Both the position numbers and the translations under genes were made by a program. From contig OX637288.1 of the NCBI GenBank assembly GCA_951799445.1, forward strand, positions 11,658,501 through 11,722,500: a stretch of 64,000 nucleotides of DNA, written 5' to 3'. How positions within the stretch are numbered: position 1 is the first letter of the stretch; the number at the start of each line of letters is the position of its first letter. Shown here piece by piece: positions 11,534 through 23,407 of the stretch. The notes under the pieces were generated by a model. It was not told the origin of the DNA. It saw only the letters and a program-made list of their open reading frames with translations, and searched no databases. This DNA comes from Pseudisothecium myosuroides (lineage: Eukaryota; Streptophyta; Bryopsida; Hypnales; Lembophyllaceae).

Positions 11534-12444
11534 TTAACCCTTAAAGAACCAAGTATTCCCTCAAGGGATACTACAAGGTTTGGGTAGGTTTCTATGATTA
11601 CAAATTTTCACATGATAATCTCAAAATTTTTTTTAAAGATAAGGAACCATATTAGCCTTTGGGAATATAATTTTTATTCCAATCAATGTCTAGGAGCAAA
11701 AGTTATGCCATATTGAGCTGAAAAAGCAATTCGCCAGACCGTAGTACAAAAAAAATTAAAAAAACTCAAAAAGAATTTGAAATTTTTTGTTTCTCATGGA
11801 AAATGTTTTTGTTTGTATGAAAAGATTTGATTCAATTTGGATTAGTAATGAGAAAGTTATAGGTAGTATTGTTTTTTGGCTATCCGAGCATCTTTTTTGA
11901 AAAGGAACTTGTAGGATTTATTTTTGGACTCAATTTTCACAATTTAAAAAAATTCCACATGGTTAAGTTTAATTGCTAGAACAATCTCACTGTTGCAATA
12001 AGTGTGTTTAAATTCCATCTTAAAATTATAGTTTTTCCTTTTATTTTGTGTCTACTTGTACATAATAATTTTTAAAAGGATGAAAATTAAGTGCTTAATT
12101 TTATTATTTTCCAAATCCTCAACTCAATTCTTCAACAGTTAAAATTTAAAATGCAAAATTTGTAGTGCAAAAAAATTTAATTAAAAAAGATTCAAAGTCA
12201 AAAAACCTAGTCACGAAAGGTGCCAAAAAATCCTTTATCTTCACTTTCAACACAGATATCTTGCAATTTACGTCATCAAAGTTTCTAAAATTTCTTCGAC
12301 ACATTCTTATACTCATCTAGTGCAACTTCCTACAATTAAATATGCAATTTTTTTTTTATATTATTAAAGTTTTCCACCTTGCAATAGAGATGATTGATTT
12401 GAATTTTTTGACAAAAAAAAGGTCTCGGCTCCTACAAGTGTTAA
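11534..12444 (-). mobile_element. Family A TTAA element, inverted copy (911 bp)
   Basis: The left end TTAACCCTTAAAGAACC matches the inverted right terminus of the complete family A element at 57117-58056. The interior matches that element in reverse orientation over most of its length, for example the AGTTATAGGTAG and CAGATATCTTGCAAT regions. The far end (TTAA at 12441) has lost its CCC terminus. Divergence indicates an old insertion. Confidence 0.6.
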
Positions 12445-12914
12445 ACCCTAATGACCAAAGTAACCATTTTTTGGTCACTACGCTTCTTTTTTGAGCTGCC
12501 CGTTCTCAAATTTTAAATTTTTGAACTCTCTTGTCTTTCATTGAATACAAAAGTTCATCATTTCAAAATATTCTAACTAAGGTATGTTCCTTCAAAGTAT
12601 GCCACCTTGTTTTTCCATTGACCCAAATAGAACTTCAAACTTAACCCCTTAAGTTCCTTGACCACATTTTCCCCCAAAACGCTTGAAAACTACCATTTTG
12701 AGTACAAGTACCAAATTTTGGATGAAAATAATATTTTTGGATACATGTAACTACAGGATCTTGTAGTATGCTAGTTTGAAAAGATGAGGAAAAAATTTCA
12801 GAAATTTCCACATTAGAAGGGATTTGGGGCCAAGAAAGGGCCGTTTCAGGCCCGTTCCCCAATCTGTCCCCATGCTATGAATAGTGGTATGGGCTATCCG
12901 AAAAATATATTTTC

Positions 12915-12963
12915 AAAAAATAAATAAATAAATAAATAAATAAAAATTTACCAAATTTCATTT

Positions 12964-12998
<35 letters not shown>
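12915..12998. repeat. AAAT microsatellite and long T tract
   Basis: About six AAAT/AATA units end near 12945. About 30 consecutive T residues follow near 12969-12998. Confidence 0.9.
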
Positions 12999-13493
12999 CG
13001 AAAATCTGATGTGGCCGAGTCCCGACCACGTCACCTTGCTGCGGTGGCGCAGTTTCAACAGTCAGGAACTATTCAAACCTTGTGGAGAACTCATGGGAAC
13101 TCGCGGCCCTTTAGAGGGCCCAAATTCTCTCTAATGCCATGTGGATTGCAAGTTATGAGTGTTTGAATTGACAAAAAAGTTTTTTTTGCCTTGCGAAAAA
13201 ACGTGCAGCTGCACTTCACAAGGTCACATTTGTATGAAAAAAATATCTAAAATGGTGGTTATTCTTTGGATTCATTCTTCAAGTCTAGATGGCTACATGC
13301 TTGAAAATTTTCACATCATTTGGAATTTTATAATATATAGGAAAAAAATAGTACTAAGTAGAAAGAAGTAAAGAATGATTCAAAACACTAAATTGTTAAG
13401 AAGTTAATTATGGAATTGAAAAATGCCAATCCCAATGGTTGTAATGTTGTAATAAACAATCTACATCCTAATTTTATTTTTTTGACAAAAATA

Positions 13494-14095
13494 TTAACCC
13501 CTAAAGGACCATAAGGCCACCACATGGCTTCTACAACTACATTTGTAAAAAATTTGATATGTGAACCTCACTAACAGTTTGTAAGCAACAAATAGACCCT
13601 AGATGAATCTTCTCTATTGAATCCATTGGCGCAATCTGATCGAGAAATGATTGAGTGTGCAATTTTTGGTGAATTTTTTGAGAATGAAAAGGCATTGTGG
13701 GTTGTTACTTCACATTCTCATATCTTTTTTTCTACACCTCAAAATGATTTGTAAAAAAATTCACATCAATATTATGATGATGTATATATGTGGGAAAAAA
13801 ATCAAAATTTTTGGAGCACTTTTGAACATTCCGATTCCAACATTTTGATTTCAGCGTATATAGAAAGTATTCCCTAACCGAACATCTTTCATCAATCTTG
13901 TCAACAGCGGCATTTTCTCAAAAATTATGTGATTTTGTTGATTTTTTCCCATAGGAAAGCTAAATAAGTCTTGTTTCATTTCAATGGTGGCGATCATCAA
14001 AATTATTCCACACAAATGAGGAATTATGCTTGTTACAAGAGCTAGTCAAGAAAACAAGGACTATGCTCAAACACCCCCGGTCCTTTAGGGGTTAA
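13494..14095. mobile_element. TTAA-flanked element with 17-bp perfect ends (602 bp)
   Basis: The left end TTAACCCCTAAAGGACC is exactly inverted at the right end (GGTCCTTTAGGGGTTAA, ending 14095). TTAA borders both sides. The interior is AT-rich without transposase motifs. The perfect ends suggest a comparatively recent insertion within the older composite. Confidence 0.8.
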
Positions 14096-14513
14096 AAATC
14101 AAGTGAAATAAACAACTTCAAAGTTTATTTTAGATTAGAGAATCTATAATTGCCCGCAAACCAAAATTCCTTGTAACTTTTGACTCATTGATCGAAATGG
14201 AATGATTCAAAGCTTTATAAATGTATATATATATATATATATAAATCTAGATAACCGATTTCAAAGTTTTGTTTTTGAAAAAAAGTGATTTTTCATATTA
14301 GCCCAAACTGCCTGGCTAAGAAAAAAATAACATATTAGGCCATAATTTTTACTCATATTTCCAAATGTTATAAAATTTTGTTCATATGAAAGATATTCCT
14401 TGTCCACATCTTCTAATAAAATTTGAGCCTAAAATATGCAAATTTCTAGTTACACGCACCTGTCCAAAATTGCTATGTTGCTAAAAATAGCAAGCAGGTC
14501 CTTTAGGGGTTAA

Positions 14514-16103
14514 ATATCTACTAAATTGTGCAATTAAATAATATGAAATTTTTGGAAGTGCTCACTCTCAATATGAATTACAAGATCCTACAATTATATT
14601 CTCTCCAATCTCAAAGAAAAATAATGAGCAAACAAATTGCTCAAGTTGTTAGCAGTTTTGACACATTTTGAAAGTACACCTCCTTTAGATTATTAGAGGT
14701 TAAATAAATTGGTAGTAGATTGAGGGTGAATTTTAAAAAAATGCGTAAACCTCAAATTGTAATACAATCCCCCCCCCTCCTTTTCAACTTCCAGAATACT
14801 TAGTTACTAATACAAGACGCTAATCCCATCCCACGAAGTAGGCCATGTAGGGTGAATGCATGATAATTGTAAAAAAACAGACCCCTATTTAGTGCCACCT
14901 TAATTCTAAGTTCTTCACCTCCCCTAAGTAATTTGGAGCCCCCCCCTTTTTTGGTAACAAATGGAGAACCATTGCATTAAGAGGAACCAATGTAACAACC
15001 AACTTGGAAGGCTAGACAAATGAAGAGAATATGAGCATGAAAAAGAGATCAGGAACGAACTAGAAAATAAGTAAGAAGGGGGCCTCTTTGCTCCAACTAA
15101 CAGAACCTCCTATCCTACTGGCAAGCACCGGGGAGTGAAGCCAATTGCAATCAAATTTAAACCAAATTCTATCAGACTGTTGAGGGCTATGTCGAACTGC
15201 AATCACTACCCTAAGAAGAGCTACTCGACCAATATCTAATAGTGCATCCCATAATGCGTTATGGAGAAGCTGTGTCGGCCAACTATTCTGAGCAAAAACG
15301 AGGTGATTATGCATAATCCATCAAAGCCAAAGCCAATTTGGAGCCTTTGATTGCAAATATGAATTCAAAATTTCCAAATTTTATAGCGTGTGAAAAAATA
15401 AAAAATTCCTACGTTTCTCCCAGGGATAAATTCACCCAGCATGAGTGGTCCACTTTGTAGAATAGGTTTAGACGTTTTGTGTTTTGCATTAGTTACTTTT
15501 TCACCACACCAAGGAAGTGTCGGTCGGCCGATCTCAATAAGGAATGGATCTTTTTGTCCCCAACTCTATAAGGCAGAAGCACCAGTAACAAATCACGCCT
15601 AGTACCCAACCTATAGGGTGCGCTGTTTCCAACCAAGGTTGAAACTGAAGCTTTGAATGTGTACTTTTTGTTCCTTTCAAGATATAGACTAATAAGGTCA
15701 TGACACATGCCCTCTAAATAGTGAGCAAGAAAGTAGTTTGGCTATGATTTGAATTGAAAGATTCTAGACATTTGCTATTGATGAAATGCACTTTTTGATT
15801 CCCAAAATTCACAGTAATTTCAATTTTGGGAATAAAATTCTGAAAATTTTGATATCCCCATATTTTTTATCTTCCTACATGGGAAAATTTTCCATCACCT
15901 CATATTGCGTACAATCTGCTCCAAAATTGCTTAAATTATCGGTTACTGGTGCTTCTACCTTAGACCTACATGAATTAAATCACAATCATTAGAACTTGAA
16001 AACCACAATTATTAATATTATTATTTTTCGACACAAATGAAAATGAATACAAAACCAGAATTATAATTGTGTCATCAGCAGGAGCCTTCAGTTTGTACAG
16101 TAG
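14514..16103. other. Intergenic DNA, no gene seen
   Basis: A short minus-strand frame at 15060-15314 has protein-like composition but I could not tie it to a family. C-rich runs occur at 14769 and 14940. No splice-consistent gene was found. Confidence 0.4.
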
Positions 16104-16784
16104 TAAGGTAGTATGGCCTAAAAGCGACCATTTAAGGGTTGGTCTGCCTTTTTCACAGGTTTCCATGAACAAATATATTTTTGGATCATTTTTCAGAGAA
16201 AGAAAAATGGATGTGGAATGTAACACAAGTGGTTTCATATTTTTTGAATCATTTTTGAATTACTTTTGAATTTAAAAAAAACCCTTGTTGTAGGCACCTA
16301 TTTGTGATCCTAGGTCTTCCAAAATTGGACCACTTGCAACTTCTAAAGTGATTTGAGTAAATGAAAGCCAATGATTGGCTCTTGCAATAAATAGAACTTT
16401 TCTCTCGATTCTCTCAATGGCTTAACTTGAGAGGTCCATTTAAGGACCACCTAATGTTCATTTCAGATCTACACTAAATAGTGAAATTAGGTTGCCTTAC
16501 CAATTAGGTTGCCTTAGTTCAAGAAAATCACTTTACAAGCCAACCAATCAACAGATATGTCTACTAATTTTTCTGTTTGTACACATAGAGGTTCATGAGT
16601 CCCACATGCATAAATTTTTAATTCAAAAAAGTAATAAATTCTTGTAAAGAAACAATACATATTTATATAGTGTAGAATGTCGAGAAATTAGTGTGGGGCA
16701 ACCTAATTTCACGATTCAGTGTAAATATACAGTAGGGTCGATTTGAAGAGGCCGCTCGCTTTTAAAGCAGACTACAGTACCTTA
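16104..16784. mobile_element. Family E MITE (copy 2) interrupted by a family F MITE
   Basis: The ends TAAGGTAG (16104) and CTACAGTACCTTA (ending 16784) match the copy at 10556-10969, as does the interior. A complete 254-bp family F element (16470-16723) splits it. The flanks carry a shared AGTTTGTACAGT just outside each end, which could be a long target duplication or a chance repeat. Confidence 0.75.
16470..16723. mobile_element. Family F MITE, copy 2, nested inside family E
   Basis: Inverted ends TACACTAAATAGTGAAATTA and its partner are near-identical to copy 1 at 9829-10082, with exactly the same 254-bp length. Its host copy reads continuously across the insertion point when compared with the uninterrupted family E copy at 10556. 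Confidence 0.85.
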
Positions 16785-17414
16785 GTTTGTACAGTGCCTC
16801 CACATGCTCGGTGGGAATACCCATTTTGTTTGTACATCAACTGAACTGAATGCAGCTCAGCAGCTCCATTACTTATTTATTTTTATTTTTCTGAACGAAT
16901 GGGAAGCCATGCAATCCATTATCTGTACACGTAGACAGGGGACTGTACGACCCGAGTACAGCACCCATGCCGCTCATTATTAGGACATAAAAATCCACAG
17001 TAATTCAATGCAGACACTATTAATACGATAAGAGCCGGCCTCTCATCAGTCATCAGTACTGGTCTACTGGACAAGCGTGATGATGTACGAACGTCCAAGA
17101 TGTCCGGATGTCGCTCCAGTTCTGAATTTTTCTGCCCCGAAAAAATTGAAGTAAAAAAAAAATTGAAGTAAAAAAGGGGTACTGTAACCAAAGTCAAAAT
17201 TAATAATGGGAGTGGATTGGAAAAGTACTGTGGTGATGAGTCATGGGCTCATGGCTTGATTGGCTTTAGTTGAGTGCCAGCCAGTTGTGTTGACCTCCTA
17301 TTGGTCCATTCCTGGGTAATTGCCGTATCTTGGTCTAAATCCCCATAATAAAAGTAAGGTGGAGGCACCCATAACCGACCACTTAATAAGGTAACTACAT
17401 CTAAAATCGCACAC

Positions 17415-17647
17415 TTAACCCTTAAACGACGGGCTCATAACGGTGGAAATCATCTGTTTTGTTTTGTCACCGTGTGGATTGGTGGATTAAAATAATGCAA
17501 AAGCACTCATTGGAAGTCAAACTACTGTAGATTATCTTCTCTTTCCCCACAAAATTTGGAGGATGAATAGTTGCACTTCTGTCCTACACACGAGATTCTC
17601 TTGTCATTCATTGGCCTCAAAACGTCGCCGCGTTGTTCAAGGGTTAA
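17415..17647 (+). mobile_element. Family B TTAA MITE, copy 1 (233 bp)
   Basis: The ends are TTAACCCTTAAACGACG and the inverse of TTAACCCTTGAACAACG. The interior contains GATGAATAGTTGCA and CATTCATTGGCC, shared with copies at 43658-43886, about 29390-29557 and 62543-63610. Non-coding. Confidence 0.8.
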
Positions 17648-18411
17648 ACAACTCAGCTGATTTCAACAAGGTTCTCATTATTATATTAGAATTTTTTTTG
17701 TGGGTCTCATTGGTATTCCAAAGAGGATTCTAGACTCTTTGAGAATGCATTTTTTGGACACCGTATGAATAAACTATGAATATTCAAAGTGCTAGGAATA
17801 GGTGTTTCTAAAATCAACCCTAGACTCTCATGAATAGTGGGAGTACATTTTAGGCAAGAATCTGTAGGGGACGATTTTAGAAAGGGGTCGAAATTGGGTG
17901 TAATTACTTTAAGCAATTCTGGACATGATCTGGAGCAGTACGAGGCGAAAGAAAGGGTTTCCTATGTGCAAAGATAAAAATGACGGGGATTGCAAAAAAA
18001 ATTGGTGATTTTATTGCTTCAACCAAAATTACTATAACTTTTGAAAGCTAGAAGTTGGTTTGGACCCATGTCCAATGTCTAAACTATTCTGAAACCGCTC
18101 ATTTAAGAGACTAATTCTTGTTCATTTTTGCAGTCTAAATCAAGGACATGTGTCATGACAAGAATGAAGGAACTGATGGTTGGAAACCAAGAATTGATGA
18201 TTGAAAATTAGTCCAAGCCTCTCCTCAACTTCAAACATCTCTATATGCATTGAGCGGTTATATGAAGTAACTTTTGACTCTACCATTTTGCTGGCTCTAG
18301 TCTTCACCAGGTTTCAAGAAATGGCTAACCTTCATACCGCCAGCATCACGCTTTGTAGATCATCAAAATCCAATTTGTACATATATGGATAAAATGAGTT
18401 TAGAACATCTA
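17648..18411. other. Intergenic DNA, no gene seen
   Basis: Only chance frames are visible, without splice sites or family resemblance. Confidence 0.4.
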
Positions 18412-18661
18412 CATGCCACATTTAACTACTTTTGGACTTTTGAAAGTCCAAAATTAATAATGGTCATCGGGAGAAAAAAAATGGTCATCTGGAGATAATC
18501 TAAAACATCAAGAAATTTGTGCAAAACATCGAGAGATCAATACAAAACATTTGAAGATGGCTATACAAACATTGGGAGACCTCTCGATGTTTTTTTAGGA
18601 GATTTTGGGATGTTTAGTCCAAAATTCATTGAGTAGTTCAAAAGTAGTTAAATGTGGCATC
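18412..18661. mobile_element. Foldback/MITE-like element with about 25-bp inverted ends
   Basis: ATGCCACATTTAACTACTTT near 18413 pairs with the inverse copy ending GGCAT at 18660. ATCTAC occurs immediately outside both ends and may be part of a target duplication. The interior contains several variants of CATCGAGAGA / CATTGGGAGA in both orientations. Confidence 0.6.
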
Positions 18662-19985
18662 TACCAAAAAAAACTTTTATCTTTTATAACTTTGCATATT
18701 ATATTCGAATGCCAAGAAAAAAATATGAAAATTTGACCATTTTAATAATGACAACCACCAAGTATAGTAGCAAAAAGTGGCGGTTTTAGAGGATGCTGAC
18801 ATTAGTCCCAACTTACACACTTGCTTCCAGCCTCTCCTAGTGAGTCCCCAGCCAATCACACTATACCTACAACTACCATCATCACTCCATGTACATCTCC
18901 CAAATCAATGTGTACTTTGACTGGAGAAACAATTTCAGAACATCTACCCCAAAAAACTTTGGCCCTTCGTAACATTTGCATATTGTATCAAAATGTCGTG
19001 TTCATTAGTGCGTTGGTAACTCTTTTCACTTGCCAACAATAAGATATGAAAATTTGACCAACATAATTACTAGGAATATCGGATTTTGATAGCATGTTCA
19101 TCTTAAAATAATTTTAAAATAAAATTGCCAATTTTTTTGCTAATTATGGGACTAAATAGCTAAATCTTCAAATAAATGTAAGGATAATTTGCTGAAATCT
19201 AAAAATTCCAATAACAATTCATTGAGTCAAATACTAGTTTATTATTTGACCATATACCATAAAACAAAATTAAATGGCTAAATGAAGGAATTAGTTTATT
19301 GACATTTAGCGAGAATGAAGGGTGGAGAGGCTGTTTGTATAATAAAATCCATTGTTTGTTTTGAATCCTCAAACAATGTGGAATGATTTGAAGATGAGAG
19401 TTTGATTGCTCATTGTTAAAACATAGGAATTGTGCTCAAAGTAGAATCATATTGTCATAGTACAATAACTTTTTTCACAAACTTTTGAACTAAAAAAAAG
19501 TTGGAAAATCACACTTTTATCTCCCCAAACCCGTTTATGATTTTGAGCCTGAAAGAAAGTTATGGGCAAAATTTAAAGAGGATGTTTGAAAATGTCAAAG
19601 AAAATGTTCCTTCCAATACCTCTTGGAACTTTGTCCATAACTTTTGATTGGAGACTTGAAATCTCAAACGGATTTTTGGAGATGAAATTTAGCTTAATTT
19701 TCTACATTGACTTAGCTCAAAGTTTTTTGAAAAAAAATATTCTACATTGCTTAAATAAGGTCCAAAATTTTACTTTGAACACAATTCCTGCTTTTTGACT
19801 TGACTATGAATAGTTGAGCTCTAATTATATATCCCACATGGATTGTCTTACCTCCTACCACCCCACGTGTATAAAGAGCTTGTCTTCTCTTCTTCCTCCC
19901 ACATGAAGTGACATGTGATGTTAACGTATGTGAAAGACTCATGCATAAGGTGAGTAGCATGTTAGTTGTCAAATATAATTTCTTT
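18662..19985. other. Intergenic DNA, no gene seen
   Basis: No coding exon could be supported. Low-complexity AT-rich sequence dominates. Confidence 0.4.
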
Positions 19986-20150
19986 CCTTGACTTGATTGC
20001 TGAATCTTTGGAAATTATAATTTAAAGTGCTGAATCTTATTCTTGAACTTTAATTAAATATTCAGCCCTGTGACTTGAATGCTGAATCTTGGAAACTATA
20101 TTTGAAAGTGCCGAATCTTATTCTTGGACTTTAATTAAATATTCGGCACC
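19986..20150. repeat. Two-copy tandem repeat, unit about 80 bp
   Basis: Both copies contain GAATCTTATTCTTG followed by ACTTTAATTAAATATTC and end in CAGC or CGGC. The second begins near 20073 and differs from the first by scattered substitutions. Confidence 0.8.
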
Positions 20151-20539
20151 AAAGTGGCGAATGTGCTATCCAAGTATGGAGTAGCAAAAAGTGGCGGTTT
20201 GAGGGGTACCCACCAGTGTTGGGCGGGTATTGACAGAATGTAACTGAAATGGACATTTCAGAAACTACTGTTACACAATGCAATGTTCACAGGAGTTTAA
20301 ATTTTTTTTTTTTTTAACAAATGGCAGAGTTCACAGGAGTTGCTGCCCCATTTACCGGTTGTCTGGAACCATATCATGCCGATTTCATTAAAAAAATCAA
20401 TTTAAGATAAAATTTCCTTCCAAGTTTAGCCATTTTTTTCTAATTTATTTTGTTTTCTTCATGCATCAACCGCCGCTGGGTTGCCTTCCTCAATTTCCTG
20501 CCGATTTTTGACGACATCTCCCCCAAAAGCTGGTGCCAG

Positions 20540-21010
20540 CCTAATCTAAATATAATCTAGATTCCATACCGCAAATCTACAACTGCAATGTAAATCTTTT
20601 CATCCTCCCCATAAACTCAACGAGCCGCCTCATGATATGTAACTTCTGAGTAGATTTCACACACTAAATCTACCATTAAAACGTAAATCTTCCCCACGGA
20701 GCCTCTCCCTGAGTAAAACCTAGATCCTACCCCACAAAATCTACTAAGGCAATCCAGATCTACGCATATTCTCAAAATATACTACCTGAACCTAAATCTA
20801 CCTATATTCTCAAAATCTACTAATGCAATCTAAATCTACCCACACCGTCGAAATCTAGCATCTTAACCGAAATCTACACGCACTCTCAAAATCTACTTCT
20901 GTAATAAAATGTACCCACACTCTCGAAATCTACTTCTGCAATCAAAATCTACTCACACTCTCAAAATCTACTCTTTTAATGTAAATCTACCCTCCCCCTC
21001 AAAATCTAGG
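20540..21010. repeat. AATCTAC-rich minisatellite upstream of the ARF gene
   Basis: AATCTAC or a one-base variant recurs more than fifteen times, often as CTCTCAAAATCTACT followed by a variable TNNTGCAAT spacer. This forms a degenerate tandem array with a period of roughly 35-40 bp. It ends about 0.2 kb before the presumed ARF leader and could influence its promoter (inference). Confidence 0.75.
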
Positions 21011-21199
21011 AACCGACCAAATTCCTCCTGGCAGCCACCCACTTGGGTCGAACCACCACCGAGGAGATGGTCAAGATGGCTGTCTGTGATTGCCATTGTC
21101 CATTACTGCCCACTGTTGTAGCCATGTCCGCTTGCTGCTGGCTGTAAGATCCCGCTTTCACGTTTTCATTGCAGTCGCTCGTGTCTGTGTCTGACTGTG

Positions 21200-23400
21200 C
21201 AAGCACGGATGCAGAGAGTATTGTAATAAGCTTAGGTTTTTTCCTTTGCTTTTCGGTGTCTCCTTTTTCTCTGCAAGCACGAGGAGCGTCATCAATTGCC
21301 CTACTTTAATCGTAGCGGTGATGATGATGATGATGGTGCGTTCGCTGCTACTTTAGTAGCGCTGATGATCAACTCGATTTCCCCTTACAACAATGGTCCT
21401 GTCAGTGCTCTTGTCTGAATGATCGAGCTTACTTGCTTGCTTGCTTCCCGTTGTAGGTCGTTGTGAAGAGGAGTGCATTAGTTGGGAAGCACAAGCCACA
21501 GTCTTATCTTATCTTTGTTTTTGTTTTTGTTTTTGTTCTTGTGTGGTTGTGAGTTTTTTGTGGATATTGATTGTTTCGTGGTTCGCACACTGTTTGAGAA
21601 TAGAGAGTGTGAGGAGAGAGCCTAAAGAAACAGTGTGAGCGTTGTGTGGAGAGAGACGAGAAGTTTGTGGCGAATCATCGATCGAGCGCTTGGTGGAGAG
21701 CGAGAGCAGGTTTTGTGGCTGAGGTACAAATTTCTTACTTGCGAATCAGAGTGCTGCTGTGGAGGTGGGTGAGGTGTTAGGAGGTATTAGGTTCAATGAT
21801 CGATCAATTAGGTTCCTGTGCTTGTCCTCTTTTTCTTGTGTGAGTAGATGAGATGATAACCCGATTTCGAATCTACAGTTTTTGGTATTGAGCAATACGC
21901 TCGAGTATCTCCTTGGATGTGGGTATGTTATACCTGGTCCGAATTTGTATGCTTGTTAATTTGCCTTTAGCCTCCGATCTCTCGCTTTTGCTTGTGATGA
22001 AATGGATCGTGTGTAGGTTCTGGTTCGTGCGTGTGAGTTTTGTGAATTGGCTATCCAGCAGGGATGCGTTTTATTTGAGTTTATGATTGTTGTGCCGTGT
22101 GTTTTGTGAAATCAGTAGTGCGATGTGGAGATAGGATGAGTGAATTGTTGGAAAATGAGGAGCTGGAGCGTGTGTGTGTAAGGATGTGTGATTGTTGTGT
22201 GTGAGATGATGCTGAATATGAGAAGGATATAGAGGCCATCTTACGAAATTTCGGTGTGTGTGTGTGGTGTTTAGCGCTGTCAGCAAACAGATGAATCAAA
22301 CAGATGCGCTAGGAGTGTATTATTTGTGGAGTTCGGAGAGTTATTTCTATCTGTGGAATTTGTCTTTCTGCGGCTCACAAGTTGCTACAATTCGGTTGTT
22401 GTCACAAAGTACGTTTTTTGCATCGGTCATCAGATACATTTCCGACTGTTTCCTTGTAACGCGTGTGTGTTAAGGGTCTAATACAGAATCAGCCATTCCG
22501 ATTGGCAATAGTCCATTTCAGTGGGTGTACAATCTTCTCTTACAATGACTTTGAATGCTTTAAAGTGATATTGCTTGCTGACTTGTTGGATTAATTTCGG
22601 TCTTGTAGATGTCGATGCGAGAGTAAAGAGCAAGTTTGAGGAATCAGAAGGGTGATCATCAAAGCGAATTGCACAATTTGGGACCTTGACATTGACTTAC
22701 AGAGGAAGCTGCCAGCCTTCACAAGCAATCGGTAAGCACGATTCACAATGTGTTTGGTTTTGTTCAGGTATTGTAGTAGAACCCAAGGAATTATTTGCAT
22801 CTTCTGCCATTTGATAAATTTATAAGTGCATCTCTTTTAGAATCGCCACCCTGGGCGGAGAGTTTTTGTGGCGTTTTCAAATATGGTTCACAATTACAAA
22901 GGAATTATGTATTTGTGCTTGAATTTCAGGAGCTTGGGTGTTCATTTATCTCAGTTTGAAGTAACTGGCCGTGAAATGCAAAACTTCATTTCATGACAGC
23001 GACTATTAGAAGAAGTGATGATTTAGGGTTAACTATAATGTCAAAGAAGGTTACAGATCTGTTAACCAGAAAGCGGATAATTGTGTGTGCAAACAGCAGG
23101 AGATTTTGAAGCGAGTGAAGCTGGAACTTGCATCGTGCCAAATTTAGAACCCACCAGTCATTCAATGGTGTATTTCGGTGGTCAAAAGGCTCATCTATCC
23201 GGAATGCATCCTCTCAGAGCTGCCAACCATGGACTGCATGTTACTCTGAGCTACTCCCGATCTCCTATCTTTGCTTGAGTGCAAATTGGTGATCGTGAGT
23301 GACCTGGTTTAAAATGTTGCTCCAGTCCCCAATTCCCTGGAATTCTTAGTAGTTAGCCGATTCAAAACACAGGATTACATTGCTTTCCCATTCCTTTTAG
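21200..23400 (+). promoter_or_regulatory. Promoter, leader exon(s) and leader intron of the ARF gene
   Basis: A strong acceptor (CCATTCCTTTTAG, AG at 23399-23400) lies seven bases before the ARF start codon, so at least one intron interrupts the 5' leader. The GAGAGA-rich and TG-rich stretch at 21590-22260 looks like leader sequence. A TGTCTC auxin-response-like hexamer occurs at 21257-21262. I cannot place the transcription start or the leader donor; GAG|GTACAA near 21722 is one candidate. Confidence 0.5.
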
Positions 23401-23407
23401 ATTTGGA

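Larger units (their letters stand above)
12641..14513 (+). mobile_element. Composite region: family A element ends around other insertions
   Basis: Sequence from 12641 (TTAACCCCTTAAGTTCC) to about 12850 resembles the left part of family A. Sequence from about 14100 to 14513 (ending GGTCCTTTAGGGGTTAA) resembles its right part. Between them lie a separate complete TTAA element (13494-14095), a long T tract and an AAAT microsatellite. I read this as one old family A copy expanded by later insertions, but the junctions are not all clean. Confidence 0.5.

Noticed and set aside
15060..15314. Possible retrotransposon coding fragment on the minus strand
   Set aside because: The 84-codon frame has protein-like composition but no reverse transcriptase, RNase H or gag motif that I could point to.
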